59,561 nt of DNA from Candidatus Gastranaerophilales bacterium (GTDB taxonomy: Bacteria > Cyanobacteriota > Vampirovibrionia > Gastranaerophilales > Gastranaerophilaceae): the NCBI GenBank assembly GCA_944322885.1, contig CALUQH010000019.1:1-59561 (forward strand). The letters are read 5' to 3'. The notes under the pieces were generated by a model. That model saw only the letters and a list, made by a program, of their open reading frames with translations, searched no databases and was not told the DNA's origin. This document shows, piece by piece, positions 8,069 to 17,053 of this stretch (the stretch's first letter is position 1; every line of letters starts with the position of its first letter). A program made the position numbers and the translations under genes.

Positions 8069-9196
8069 TCAATTAGCCACTTTACCTATTACGACTCTTT
8101 TAGAGGCACCTGTACATGAAGGCAGATTATTAGGGATATTGTAGTAAGTGCAATAACCAAGAAGAGCAAACGCCATAACCTCCTTAAAATTATTTGAAAT
8201 ACCGTATGCTTCATGTGTTTTCAAATCAATATGTTTTGGCAGATAATGACGTAAGTATTTCATTAAAGTAGGATTGTAAGCTCCACCTCCGCCTACAATA
8301 ACTTCTTTTACGTCTATATCAGGATAAATAAACCTTTCATAAGCAGTAGTTATTGTTTTAGCTGTCAATGCCGTTGCCGTCGCAATAATATCTTCGGGCT
8401 TTTTAGGAGCAAAACGAAGGGCATTTTCAATATATTCCGCAGAGAAATATTCTCTGCCTGTAGTTTTAGGCGGATTTTTAAAATAATAATCATCCTGCAT
8501 AAGACATTCAAGCCAGCTTGCAGAAACTTTACCCGAATCTGCAATTTTACCGTCTTTATCATAGGGTATTTTAAAATACTTATTAGCGCAGTAATCAATC
8601 ATTATATTACCCAACCCGGTATCAAAACCGAATGTCGGAAAATCTTTAGAAATAACTGTAACATTTGAAATACCGCCTATGTTTTGAACAAGAAGATTTT
8701 TCTTTAAAGGCTTAAACCATTTTTCATCTGCAAAACAAACTAAAGGGGCACCTTCGCCGCCTGCTGCCATATCAGCTTCTCTAAAATTTGATATTGTTAA
8801 GCAGCCGGTTTCTTGCGCGATAACAGAACTTTCTCCAATTTGTAAAGTACTTTTCAAAGATATTTTATCTAGTTTATCATCAAACGGATAATGAAATATC
8901 GTCTGCCCGTGACTCGCTATAAAATCGGGCTTACCATGTTCTTCTATCAAAACTTTACAGGCATCTGCAAAACAATGACCGATGACAAAATTCATTTGAC
9001 ATATATCTTTAACCGTTACATTTCCTGAAAAAAGCTGAAAAATTTTTGCTCTTACATGTTCCGGATATTTATAATTTATCCCCGATATTAGTTTGACAGA
9101 CATATCAGGGTGAACCTCGCACAAACCAGCATCTATACTGTCACAGGAGGTTCCAGACATCAAGCCGATAACAAGTTTTGTTTCCAACTCATCCAT
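8069..9196 (-). CDS. anmK: Anhydro-N-acetylmuramic acid kinase
   Basis: A 375-residue kinase that hydrolyses and phosphorylates 1,6-anhydro-MurNAc released during peptidoglycan turnover, giving MurNAc-6-phosphate. The N-terminal LVIGLMSGTSCDSIDAGL is the AnmK phosphate loop. NIGGISNVTVI, GFDTGLGNIMIDYCA and VIVGGGGAYNPTLMKYL complete the hexokinase/actin-like fold. The ATG at 9196 is chosen because it starts directly before the first conserved strand and gives the usual family length; the upstream TTG at 9226 lies in a hairpin. No Shine-Dalgarno is seen, and a TATTAT box ends five bases before the ATG, so the mRNA may be leaderless. It fits functionally with other wall-recycling genes such as dacB. 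Confidence 0.93.
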   Translation of the reverse strand: MDELETKLVIGLMSGTSCDSIDAGLCEVHPDMSVKLISGINYKYPEHVRAKIFQLFSGNVTVKDICQMNFVIGHCFADACKVLIEEHGKPDFIASHGQTIFHYPFDDKLDKISLKSTLQIGESSVIAQETGCLTISNFREADMAAGGEGAPLVCFADEKWFKPLKKNLLVQNIGGISNVTVISKDFPTFGFDTGLGNIMIDYCANKYFKIPYDKDGKIADSGKVSASWLECLMQDDYYFKNPPKTTGREYFSAEYIENALRFAPKKPEDIIATATALTAKTITTAYERFIYPDIDVKEVIVGGGGAYNPTLMKYLRHYLPKHIDLKTHEAYGISNNFKEVMAFALLGYCTYYNIPNNLPSCTGASKRVVIGKVAN

Positions 9197-9216
9197 AATA
9201 CATAATAATATAATAA

Positions 9217-9238
9217 AAGCTTGCAATAACGCAAGCTT
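9217..9238. other. Perfect 8-bp stem hairpin upstream of anmK
   Basis: AAGCTTGC and GCAAGCTT are separated by six bases. It lies directly upstream of the anmK start and its -10-like box. There is no T-run on the minus-strand side that would make it a clear terminator, so it may be an operator or a 5' structure. The function is not known. Confidence 0.4.
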
Positions 9239-9239
9239 A

Positions 9240-9684
9240 AGTTAAAAATACAACTATCCTCCTATCCCCATAAAAATCTTTTTTAATCTCCTAAAATAAA
9301 AAAAATCCCTAATCATACTGCACTTTACTGTACGCTTCTTATCTTTAATCATCTTCCTCTCAAGGATTTAAGCCATCACCTCTTTTTCTTTCTCCATATA
9401 TTACCTACTATCCCGCCGGCTTTTATTTCTCTCCTTTCAATGGGGGTACCGGTCTGTCTATAAGTTTTAATGTAAAACTAAGTAACATATTTGACAAGTA
9501 AAGAAAAATAAAATAAAATTTACATTTGACCATGCCCCTAATAACATCAAGCAAAAATTCAAGTTCTTAAATCTTAATGAAGAAAATTTAATGAAATTAC
9601 GTAAAAATCTACACAAATTTAATTGACAATGTTAATTTATAGTAGAACCCATGCTTTAACATGACTTTTTATTTTATTATATAA
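9240..9684. other. Intergenic region between divergent anmK and the WYL regulators
   Basis: No gene longer than about 35 codons is supported. The plus strand is strongly pyrimidine-rich up to about 9430, with a polyadenine/T-rich stretch after 9460. On the minus strand there is a TTGTCA box near 9506-9511 with a TACATT about 17 bases on, a possible promoter towards anmK. It is followed by an AAAGGAG and two very short open frames (9 and about 32 codons), which I do not call as genes. The plus-strand promoter of the downstream regulator is probably the TATAAT near 9680. Confidence 0.4.
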
Positions 9685-9702
9685 TTGAATGGGGAAGGAT
9701 TA

Positions 9703-10647
9703 ATGAAAGAATTTCTTAAAAATCAAAAAGTAACATACAATTTAATGTCTTTTACAGGTTACAAAGCCCTTGTACTCTTTTCACTTCTGGCAGAAGGGCC
9801 AAAGTCATATAATGAAATATGTGATTATTTTTTAAATCATCCTTATCTAAGAGAATCTATATCTATTGATACTTTGAGAGTTTACATCAATTCGTTAAAA
9901 AGAATAGGATGCGAAGTAAAAAGAGTAAGAGGAGAAGATAAGATATCAAGATATATTATTTTAGCTCACCCTTTTGAATTAAAATTAACACCAGAACAAA
10001 TACAGAGTATTTCCAAAGTTTACAAAAGTATTGTAAAGAAAATGGATATTGAAGAATTGCGCGCGATGGACAATTTTTTTGAAAAAATAGGCCGCTATAT
10101 CAAAAATGACAAGTTTATCAGCGACATGAAAAAAATATCTCTATTACGCGATATAGATAAAGAATTATTGAAGGACTTACTTGACTGCTGTGATAAGAAA
10201 GACCAAATTGTAATAACTTATAATTCACCTAATTCGGGACAAAAAGATATTGAATTAATTGCAGACAAAATAGAAATTGAAAACGGGAAGGTCTATCTTT
10301 TCGGTATCGGCTTTGAATATAATCAATACGGGAGCTTCCTTGTCAGCAGGATTAATAAAATTAAAGAAATTAAATTGGAAAAAACTATTCCGCATGGCAT
10401 CCAGAGTATAAGAGTTTTATATGAGCTGGACTGTCCTCCTGAAAATATCACTCTGAATGAAAATGAAAAAATAATCGGCACAAATAAAAATAAAACTGTT
10501 ATAGAAGTTGTTACATCAAATGAATTTTTGCTAAGACAGAGACTTCTTGCATACGGGCCGTTATGCAAAATTATCCATCCTGATGAATTTAAAAACAAAT
10601 TTATTGCACTTCTTAAAGATATGAAAGCGGGGTACTATTGTGACTAA
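9703..10647 (+). CDS. WYL-domain transcriptional regulator, first of a tandem pair
   Basis: A 314-residue protein with an N-terminal winged-helix-like region (about residues 10-95: KALVLFSLL, then SIDTLRVYINSLKRIGCEVKRV as the recognition segment and wing). A WYL-type beta domain follows (about 155-230, ending in YGSFLVSRINKIKEI) and then a C-terminal WCX-like domain. WYL proteins sense ligands, often nucleic acids, and control DNA-damage, phage-defence and other stress genes. The ATG at 9703 is preferred over the TTG at 9685 because GGGGAAGGA lies just before it. Its stop overlaps the GTG of a paralogous gene, a pair resembling PafB-PafC of Actinobacteria. The literal W-Y-L triplet is not conserved, so the family call rests on architecture. 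Confidence 0.7.
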   Translation: MKEFLKNQKVTYNLMSFTGYKALVLFSLLAEGPKSYNEICDYFLNHPYLRESISIDTLRVYINSLKRIGCEVKRVRGEDKISRYIILAHPFELKLTPEQIQSISKVYKSIVKKMDIEELRAMDNFFEKIGRYIKNDKFISDMKKISLLRDIDKELLKDLLDCCDKKDQIVITYNSPNSGQKDIELIADKIEIENGKVYLFGIGFEYNQYGSFLVSRINKIKEIKLEKTIPHGIQSIRVLYELDCPPENITLNENEKIIGTNKNKTVIEVVTSNEFLLRQRLLAYGPLCKIIHPDEFKNKFIALLKDMKAGYYCD

Positions 10648-11566
10648 AAAATTAACAGAAAAATACAATGATGCCTGCGTAAAATTATTTGAATTCATTA
10701 AAATGCTTTATGACGGCGATGTTGAGTTTAAGAAAGTTATAAATCACTTTTCTGACGGTGAATACAACGGGAAATCAAACACGCACGTAACTCTTAACAA
10801 ATACCTTAATGCTATGAAAATATTCGGTATTAAAGTAAAAAAAATAAACCATAAATACAGAATGCTGAGTTCATTATACAAACTTAAATTCTCAATTGAT
10901 GATTTAAAATCTATTAAACTGTTAAAAGAATCGGAAGACATTCTGCCGGAAGGTAAAGGGAAAATAAATTTTCAAAACTTTATCAGAGCATTGGAAATTC
11001 GCTTTGACGAATCAGCACAAAGTATATGCCAGGTAGAAAACAGTACTCAAAATCTTGATTTAGAATTTTCAAATGCAGAAATTACTAATCAGCTTAAATA
11101 TTGCGCCAAACTTTGTCAGGACAAACAAAAATTAGAAATTATATTTACAAATACTAAAGGCGAGGAAATAAACCTCTTGTGTTCTCCGCTTGAACAAATA
11201 TATGAAAAAAGAAAATTATGTCTGAAGGTGCTGGGAAGTAAAGGAACAAGAATTTATAACATTCCGACAGATTCCATAAAATCTATCAAGCAACTGCCCG
11301 TATCATCTTCTACACAGGCGATACCAACCACGGTCGTATACAGAATAAAAAACAGACTAGCTAAAAATTACAAAATAAGAGAATGGGAAAGAGTTGACAA
11401 AATAGAATATGACGGGAGTCAGGTTATTGTCAACAAAAATGAAGATCTTAATCTTTTGCTTGAACGCTTGATGAGATATGGTACCCAGTGTTCTATTATT
11501 TCTCCAAAATTTTTAAAAGAAGAAATGATAGAAAAAATTAATAAAACATTGGAAAATTATCAATAA
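10640..11566 (+). CDS. WYL-domain-like regulator, second of a tandem pair
   Basis: A 308-residue diverged paralogue of the preceding gene with the same order: an N-terminal helix-turn-helix region (TLNKYLNAMKIFGIKVKKI), a WYL-like middle (about 150-205, ending in IYNIPTDSIKSIKQL) and a C-terminal regulatory part ending RLMRYGTQCSIISPKFLKEE. It starts with GTG, overlapping the upstream stop by eight bases, so translation is probably coupled and the two proteins may form a heterodimer. It ends 52 bases before dnaE. The helix-turn-helix is weaker than in the first protein. The target genes are unknown. Confidence 0.6.
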   Translation: MTKKLTEKYNDACVKLFEFIKMLYDGDVEFKKVINHFSDGEYNGKSNTHVTLNKYLNAMKIFGIKVKKINHKYRMLSSLYKLKFSIDDLKSIKLLKESEDILPEGKGKINFQNFIRALEIRFDESAQSICQVENSTQNLDLEFSNAEITNQLKYCAKLCQDKQKLEIIFTNTKGEEINLLCSPLEQIYEKRKLCLKVLGSKGTRIYNIPTDSIKSIKQLPVSSSTQAIPTTVVYRIKNRLAKNYKIREWERVDKIEYDGSQVIVNKNEDLNLLLERLMRYGTQCSIISPKFLKEEMIEKINKTLENYQ

Positions 11567-11606
11567 ATATTATTTAACATTCAATATTTTTTAAAACCAG
11601 CTGTGT

Positions 11607-11612
11607 TATTAT
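11607..11612 (+). promoter_or_regulatory. -10 box of a probable leaderless dnaE promoter
   Basis: TATTAT with its first base exactly 12 bases before the A of the dnaE ATG. No Shine-Dalgarno lies in front of dnaE. The same spacing is seen before the genes at 470, 31366 and 45524, and on the minus strand at 45485. Confidence 0.45.
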
Positions 11613-11618
11613 TTAATT

Positions 11619-14600
11619 ATGGACAAGGATACACAATTTGTTCCGCTACATTTACACAGTGAATTTTCACTGCTGGACGGAGCGATAAAGCTAAAAGAGC
11701 TTTGCAAATTTGCAAAAGAAAATAATATGCCTGCTGTTGCCGTAACTGACCACGGGGTAATGTACGGGGCGCTTGATTTATATCTGGAAGCAAAAGAAGC
11801 AGGTATAAAACCAATTATCGGCTGTGAATTCTATGTCCATAACGGAGATATATCAGAACGCGATCCTAATAATAACCCGAGATATCACCTTATACTCCTC
11901 GCAAAAAATAACGAAGGCTACATGAACCTTGTAAAACTTGCATCAGATGCTGCTTGCAAAGGTTTTTACATGAAGCCGAGAATAAATTTTGAACTGCTTA
12001 AAGAACATCACGAAGGAATTATATGCTGTTCAGCCTGTCTTGGCGGAGAAGTTTTGCAAAATCTTTTAAAAGGTGATTACGAAGAAGCTAAAGCTGTTGC
12101 TCAAAGATACAAAGATCTGTTTGGCGATGATTACTATATTGAATTACAAGACCACGGATTGGATGATCAGAAACGAACCAATCCTGATTTAATAAAAATT
12201 GCCAAAGAACTCGGCATCAAAATGATTATTACAAACGACTCACATTATTTGAGGAAAGAAGATGCCGACTGGCATGACACACTTCTCTGCATGCAGACTC
12301 AGTCAATGAAAGATGAAGAAAACCGTTTTCATTTTCCGAATAACGAATTTTATGTCAAAACCGTTTCCGAGATGCGTGATGCCTTCAAATGGATGGATTC
12401 TGAAACCTTTGACGAATGCATAAAAAATACCGTAGATATTGCCGAAAAATGTCATGTAACAATAAAATGGGAAGCTCCTTTACCGGATTTTCCGGTTCCG
12501 CCGAATCATACTACCGATTCCTACCTTGAGGAACTCGTGCAACAGGGATTAAAAAGAAAATACGGAGAAGAAAATATTACGCCCGAACTAAAAGAGCGTG
12601 TTCAATATGAATTAAGTATTATTGAAAAAATGGGATTTTCCGCATACTTCTTAATAACATGGGATTTTATACATTATGCAAAAACTCATGATATTCCCGT
12701 AGGCCCCGGAAGAGGATCCGCAGCGGGTTCAGTTGTTGCGTACGCTCTTGATATAACAGATCTTGACCCGATACGCCATCACCTGTTGTTTGAAAGATTT
12801 TTAAACCCTGAACGTTTCAGCATGCCTGATATTGATACAGACTTTTGTATTGAAAAACGCGGCGAAGTTATTGATTACGTTGTAAAAAAATACGGTGAAG
12901 ACAAAGTTTGCCAGATTATTACGTTCAATACGCTCGCTGCACGCAACGCATTCAAAAGTGTTGCAAGAGTATTCGGAATGGAATATGCAAAGAGCAATAA
13001 AACTGCATCTTTAATTGAAGATACAATTGAAGGCTCAATGATTGAAGGCTCTGAACTTAAAAATTTATATGATACCGATCCTGAAATTAAACGTGTAATA
13101 GATACTGCAAAATGTGTGGAAGGCATAAAATGCGGAATTGGCATGCACGCTGCGGGGGTAATCATTTCATATAAACCACTTGACCAGATTGTACCTGTTC
13201 AGCCTTCAAAAGACGGAATTATCATAACCCAGTACCACAGAGAAATTTTAGAAAAGATGAAACTTCTCAAAATGGACTTTTTGGGCTTAAGAAACCTTAC
13301 AATGATTCACAAAACCGTTAAACTTGTAAAAAGGTGCCAGGGAATTGATGTTGATATTAACCATATTCCCCTTGATGATAAACCGACTTATGATATGCTT
13401 GTACGCGGAGAAACAGTCGGAGTTTTCCAGCTTGAATCTTCCGGAATGACAAGTTTGGTAAAAAAATTAAAACCTGACGTATTTGAAGATTTGGGCGCTT
13501 TAGTTGCATTATTCAGACCGGGACCTTTAGGCTCCGGCATGGTTGATGATTTCGTGGAAAGAAAACATGGACGACAAGCAATTACATACGCTCACCCGAG
13601 ACTTGAACCAATCCTGAAAGATACATACGGAACAATGGTTTATCAGGAACAAATTATGCAAATCTTTCAGGTTATGGCTGACTATTCACTGGGGCAAGCC
13701 GATCAGGTTCGTCGTATGATGGGGCACAAAGACCCTGTTGCAATGGCCGCTCAAAAAGGAAAACTTGTTGAAGGTTCTGCAAAATACGGAATGAAAAAAG
13801 AAGATGCCGAAGACTTGTTTGAAAAAATCGAAAACTTCGCACAATACTGTTTTAACCGTGCACATTCATCCGCCTATGCATTTGTTGCATACCAGACGGC
13901 TTATTTAAAATGCCACTACCCCGTTGAATATTTATCGGCACTTCTTTCAAGTGTTGCAGGAGATCAGGACAAAACACAGGCTTATATTGAGGAAGCTTTA
14001 AAATACGGTATAAAAGTTCTCCCTCCTGATATTAACAAATCTTATCTTGAATACGCACCAGACGGGCATGACATTCGCTTCGGGCTTGCATCAATTAAGC
14101 AGGTCGGGGAAGGCGTTATTGAAGAAATTATTAAAGAACGCGAAGCAAACGGCGATTTTAAATCGATTTATGATTATATAAAACGCCTTGATACAAAATG
14201 TTCAAATAAAAAAACTCTTGAAGGTCTGATTAAAGCAGGTGCATTTGCATCAATTGAAAAAAGCCGTAAACAGCTCTGGGATAATATTGAATATATAACC
14301 TCCACCGCCTCAAAAGAATCCAAGGCTAAAGAATCCGGTCAGGGAAGTTTATTTGACATGCTTGGCGACACCGCGGAAATTGATGATGCAAAATTCCAAC
14401 TTGCAGGCTCTGATGAAGAATATGATGCAAGAACTCTTCAAAATTTTGAAAAAGAATTCCTTGGTTTTTATGTAACAAGCCACCCTCTTTCTACAATAAG
14501 AGATAAATTACCGTTTTTAATGACACATAAAATCACAGAAATTCATGATCTTCCAAATGACAAAATAGTAACTATATGCGGACTTATTACTTCAGTCAGA

Positions 14601-15098
14601 CAAATTCCGACCAAAAAAGATCCGACAAAATTTATAAGATTTATAAATGTTGAAGATTTGTCAGGGAAAATTGAAGTTATTGCTTTCAACGGAAAAATAG
14701 CAGAATACGGAGATTATCTGCAAAGTGAGCAGCGTGTTATTATATCAGGTAAAGTAAACAGACGCTCTGACGATGAACCGCCTTCACTTATAGTGGAAAA
14801 TGTAAAAACTGTTGATAATTCCAACATATTTACAATAAAATTGCTTGATGAGTTTAAATATGAGGAGCTGATGCTTCTGAAAAATATTTTGTGCCACCAT
14901 TCAGGTTCAGATCCGGTAATGATAAAAATAAAGGATTATGATGAAGATGTAAAAATACTTACAGCTTCGGTTTTCTGGGTTGAAAGTACAAATGATCTTG
15001 TAAACATGCTGAAAAAACAGTTTAATGACAGGCTTGAAATTGAAATTCGCTCTATGGACAGCAGCGATAATGAACAGGAAGAAGCAATTCCTGTATAA
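11619..15098 (+). CDS. dnaE: DNA polymerase III alpha subunit
   Basis: The replicative polymerase catalytic subunit, 1159 residues, normal for a DnaE1-type protein. An N-terminal PHP domain is intact (FVPLHLHSEFSLLDG, TDHGVMYG, NDSHYL). The polymerase core has PGRGSAAGS and PDIDTDF with the catalytic Asp404 and Asp406, and the third Asp at about 553 in KMDFLGL. The helix-hairpin-helix region follows, and an OB domain is present near residues 985-1075 (VTICGLITSVRQI). No intein or frameshift is seen. It lies 52 bases after the tandem WYL regulators and just before a tRNA-Gly gene with its own promoter. Confidence 0.97.
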   Translation: MDKDTQFVPLHLHSEFSLLDGAIKLKELCKFAKENNMPAVAVTDHGVMYGALDLYLEAKEAGIKPIIGCEFYVHNGDISERDPNNNPRYHLILLAKNNEGYMNLVKLASDAACKGFYMKPRINFELLKEHHEGIICCSACLGGEVLQNLLKGDYEEAKAVAQRYKDLFGDDYYIELQDHGLDDQKRTNPDLIKIAKELGIKMIITNDSHYLRKEDADWHDTLLCMQTQSMKDEENRFHFPNNEFYVKTVSEMRDAFKWMDSETFDECIKNTVDIAEKCHVTIKWEAPLPDFPVPPNHTTDSYLEELVQQGLKRKYGEENITPELKERVQYELSIIEKMGFSAYFLITWDFIHYAKTHDIPVGPGRGSAAGSVVAYALDITDLDPIRHHLLFERFLNPERFSMPDIDTDFCIEKRGEVIDYVVKKYGEDKVCQIITFNTLAARNAFKSVARVFGMEYAKSNKTASLIEDTIEGSMIEGSELKNLYDTDPEIKRVIDTAKCVEGIKCGIGMHAAGVIISYKPLDQIVPVQPSKDGIIITQYHREILEKMKLLKMDFLGLRNLTMIHKTVKLVKRCQGIDVDINHIPLDDKPTYDMLVRGETVGVFQLESSGMTSLVKKLKPDVFEDLGALVALFRPGPLGSGMVDDFVERKHGRQAITYAHPRLEPILKDTYGTMVYQEQIMQIFQVMADYSLGQADQVRRMMGHKDPVAMAAQKGKLVEGSAKYGMKKEDAEDLFEKIENFAQYCFNRAHSSAYAFVAYQTAYLKCHYPVEYLSALLSSVAGDQDKTQAYIEEALKYGIKVLPPDINKSYLEYAPDGHDIRFGLASIKQVGEGVIEEIIKEREANGDFKSIYDYIKRLDTKCSNKKTLEGLIKAGAFASIEKSRKQLWDNIEYITSTASKESKAKESGQGSLFDMLGDTAEIDDAKFQLAGSDEEYDARTLQNFEKEFLGFYVTSHPLSTIRDKLPFLMTHKITEIHDLPNDKIVTICGLITSVRQIPTKKDPTKFIRFINVEDLSGKIEVIAFNGKIAEYGDYLQSEQRVIISGKVNRRSDDEPPSLIVENVKTVDNSNIFTIKLLDEFKYEELMLLKNILCHHSGSDPVMIKIKDYDEDVKILTASVFWVESTNDLVNMLKKQFNDRLEIEIRSMDSSDNEQEEAIPV

Positions 15099-15112
15099 AT
15101 TTGAAAAAAGAC

Positions 15113-15140
15113 TTGCAAAAAAAAATTGCTCATGTATAAT
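15113..15140 (+). promoter_or_regulatory. Sigma-70-type promoter of tRNA-Gly(GCC)
   Basis: TTGCAA at 15113-15118, a 16-base spacer, then TATAAT at 15135-15140. The tRNA starts 17 bases later. Confidence 0.7.
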
Positions 15141-15156
15141 AAAAAAGTAACCCGAT

Positions 15157-15228
15157 GCGGGGGTAATTCAGTGGTAGAATGCCTCCTTGCCAAGGAGGAT
15201 GTCGCGAGTTCGAGCCTCGTCTCCCGCT
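15157..15228 (+). tRNA. tRNA-Gly (anticodon GCC)
   Basis: A 72-nt cloverleaf. The acceptor stem GCGGGGG pairs with CTCCCGC (one G-U) and U is the discriminator. The anticodon stem CTCCT/AGGAG carries loop TTGCCAA with GCC at its centre, and the T arm has GTTCGAG. CCA is not encoded. Confidence 0.96.
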
Positions 15229-15230
15229 AA

Positions 15231-15269
15231 TTAAAAGACCGTAGGACTTTAGTTCTAACGGTCTTTTAA
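15231..15269 (+). terminator. Intrinsic terminator after tRNA-Gly(GCC)
   Basis: A perfect 12-bp stem, TTAAAAGACCGT with ACGGTCTTTTAA, separated by a 15-base loop, three bases after the tRNA. Confidence 0.85.
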
Positions 15270-15421
15270 TTTGTTGAGATAGCGGCTAGAAGAAGCCTTT
15301 TTGCGAGTTGCGCGAGGGAGCTGAGGCTGGAGCGTTTTTGCGGTTGCAAAGAAATCACATTAGCAAAACGCGGAATGCCGTTACATGCCAGCCGAGCAAG
15401 ACAAGCCCCTAGGCTCCCGCT
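15270..15421. repeat. GC-richer spacer after tRNA-Gly(GCC) ending in a degenerate copy of the tRNA 3' end
   Basis: A stretch without an open frame that is clearly richer in G and C than its surroundings. It ends with GGCTCCCGCT (15412-15421), nearly the 3' end of the upstream tRNA (GTCTCCCGCT, 15219-15228). It shares GAGGGAGCTGAGGC and GAGCAAGACAAG with the spacer after the second tRNA-Gly (GAGTGAGCTGAAGGC, GAACAAGACAG). It contains several short inverted repeats. 15422-15501 is AT-rich with nothing visible. It may be a decayed tRNA-targeting element. Confidence 0.45.
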
Positions 15422-15501
15422 CCATAAACAAGAGGCTAAAATTCAGATTCTTTTTTTTATTTTTCTAAATTTGGCACAAAGCCATTAAAGTTCATATAAA
15501 T

Positions 15502-16830
15502 TTATTTTTTGGGGACATATAAACAAGCATTTTTACCAAAGTACAATAATATTCGTCCATCATTTAAAACGACAGAATACCCTCCGGGCTTTTTATACGG
15601 CATATTTTTTATTAATACAGATTCCCCGGTTTCAGGACTAAATATCTCAGTACGGTTTTCATATATAGCATCTCCTGAAAAATTACCGGATTTTTCAATA
15701 TTTTGCCCACCGTTAACTAAAATATTTCCATCCGGCAATAATGTCATATTATATAAATAAGCTTCTCCCCGCGGAACAATTAGCTTGCCAAGTTCAACAA
15801 TTGTATCTTTTTCTGGATTATATCGCTTTAAAATCATGTGGTTTCTAAATTTATCAAAAATATTACTCACAAAAACAATATCTCCATTACCCAATTGAAG
15901 AAAATTCATACCATTAACTTCACACTTTGATTCTCTTAATTTATGTGTGTGTAAATTATATAAATAAAATCTGTTATCAGCTACAATTAATAAATTATCA
16001 TTATAAATAAACAAATCATTTATATTATTAAAAATTTTAGGGGATTTTATAAGCGAAAACTCCTTGGTATCAGGGTTATATAATTCAAATACACTTGCTT
16101 TTCTATACATACCTGAATCACTAATCCCGATAGGTATAGAATTATCTCTTTGAACAAAACCGCCAAATAAAAGAACACTACCATCTTTTAATAAAACTTT
16201 TTTTGCATGCCGCCTTCTTAAATTTAATTTGCCAGTGTATTCAAAATTATATGAATCAATATCAAATAATTGAGCATACATCGATTTTTTATAATCCTCA
16301 ATATAATCATAATATTTTTTCAATAAATTGGAATCTTTTTTCAAATAAGGTAAATAAATTTTTTCTTTTTCAGTTTCAGGTAATTGTTTGTATGCACGCC
16401 AAGCTTCTCTAGTTGAACTAATATCTTTATCCCTGAAAAATAATGATTTATATTTATATAAATCATTAAGAATTAACCAATAAATTTCGCGTTCAAACTG
16501 TTCTGAAGGTTTGTTAAATAAAGGTGCTATAAACAAAATTTTATTTTGATTTAATCCTATAGCTTTAGTATTATCATGCTTATCAATCGCAGTATTAAGA
16601 GTTACAATTTTCTTAAATTTATTAGTATCCGAATCAAAATTTATAATACTATCATCAGAAATTATAAATACTCTGCCGTCATTTAATTGAACAGGAAGCC
16701 CCAAAGGATAATCTGTATTTATTTTTTCAAAATGACCGTTTTTATAATCAAATGCAGATACATTAGATGGGAGTAGCAAATAAAAACCTAAAATTAATAT
16801 TAATAAAAATATTTTTTTATAAATTACCAT
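15502..16830 (-). CDS. Secreted kelch-like beta-propeller protein, function unknown
   Basis: A 442-residue exported protein. The N-terminus has a basic start (MVIYKK) and a hydrophobic core to about residue 26 (NVSAFD), a signal peptide with likely cleavage after SA. Repeated blade motifs of the form L-x-D/N-G-x-hydrophobic-hydrophobic are visible: LNDGRVFII (about 49), LKDGSVLLFGG (about 215), LGNGDIVFV (about 310), LPDGNILVNGG (about 375) and LNDGRILLYFG (about 425). They match kelch/galactose-oxidase-like propellers found in adhesins and carbohydrate-binding proteins. No catalytic domain or anchor is seen. The gene is more AT-rich than its flanks and stands alone between two tRNA-Gly genes, a position typical of acquired cargo. 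Confidence 0.65.
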   Translation of the reverse strand: MVIYKKIFLLILILGFYLLLPSNVSAFDYKNGHFEKINTDYPLGLPVQLNDGRVFIISDDSIINFDSDTNKFKKIVTLNTAIDKHDNTKAIGLNQNKILFIAPLFNKPSEQFEREIYWLILNDLYKYKSLFFRDKDISSTREAWRAYKQLPETEKEKIYLPYLKKDSNLLKKYYDYIEDYKKSMYAQLFDIDSYNFEYTGKLNLRRRHAKKVLLKDGSVLLFGGFVQRDNSIPIGISDSGMYRKASVFELYNPDTKEFSLIKSPKIFNNINDLFIYNDNLLIVADNRFYLYNLHTHKLRESKCEVNGMNFLQLGNGDIVFVSNIFDKFRNHMILKRYNPEKDTIVELGKLIVPRGEAYLYNMTLLPDGNILVNGGQNIEKSGNFSGDAIYENRTEIFSPETGESVLIKNMPYKKPGGYSVVLNDGRILLYFGKNACLYVPKK

Positions 16831-16927
16831 AACCTACAATAAACTCCAATTCTCATCACATATAAAAGATTAAAAATTTTTATACATTTTGTCAAGGAAA
16901 AATAATATGTTCCCTAAAAATTTTTAC

Positions 16928-16956
16928 TTGCATGATTTTTTCGTATTTGATAGAAT
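16928..16956 (+). promoter_or_regulatory. Promoter of tRNA-Gly(CCC)
   Basis: TTGCAT at 16928-16933, a 17-base spacer, then TAGAAT at 16951-16956; the tRNA begins 26 bases further on. Confidence 0.6.
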
Positions 16957-16981
16957 TACAACGTTCAAGATTAAAATAATT

Positions 16982-17053
16982 GCGGAAGTAATTCAGTGGT
17001 AGAATGCAACCTTCCCAAGGTTGACGTCGCGGGTTCGAGTCCCGTCTTCCGCT
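16982..17053 (+). tRNA. tRNA-Gly (anticodon CCC)
   Basis: A 72-nt cloverleaf. The acceptor stem GCGGAAG pairs with CTTCCGC, the anticodon loop TTCCCAA gives CCC, and the T arm has GTTCGAG. A T-run follows the 3' end. CCA is not encoded. Confidence 0.96.

Noticed and set aside
9300-9500. Two very short minus-strand frames (9 and about 32 codons) upstream of anmK
   Set aside because: Too short, poorly spaced ribosome-binding sites and no similarity; noted only as part of the intergenic region.
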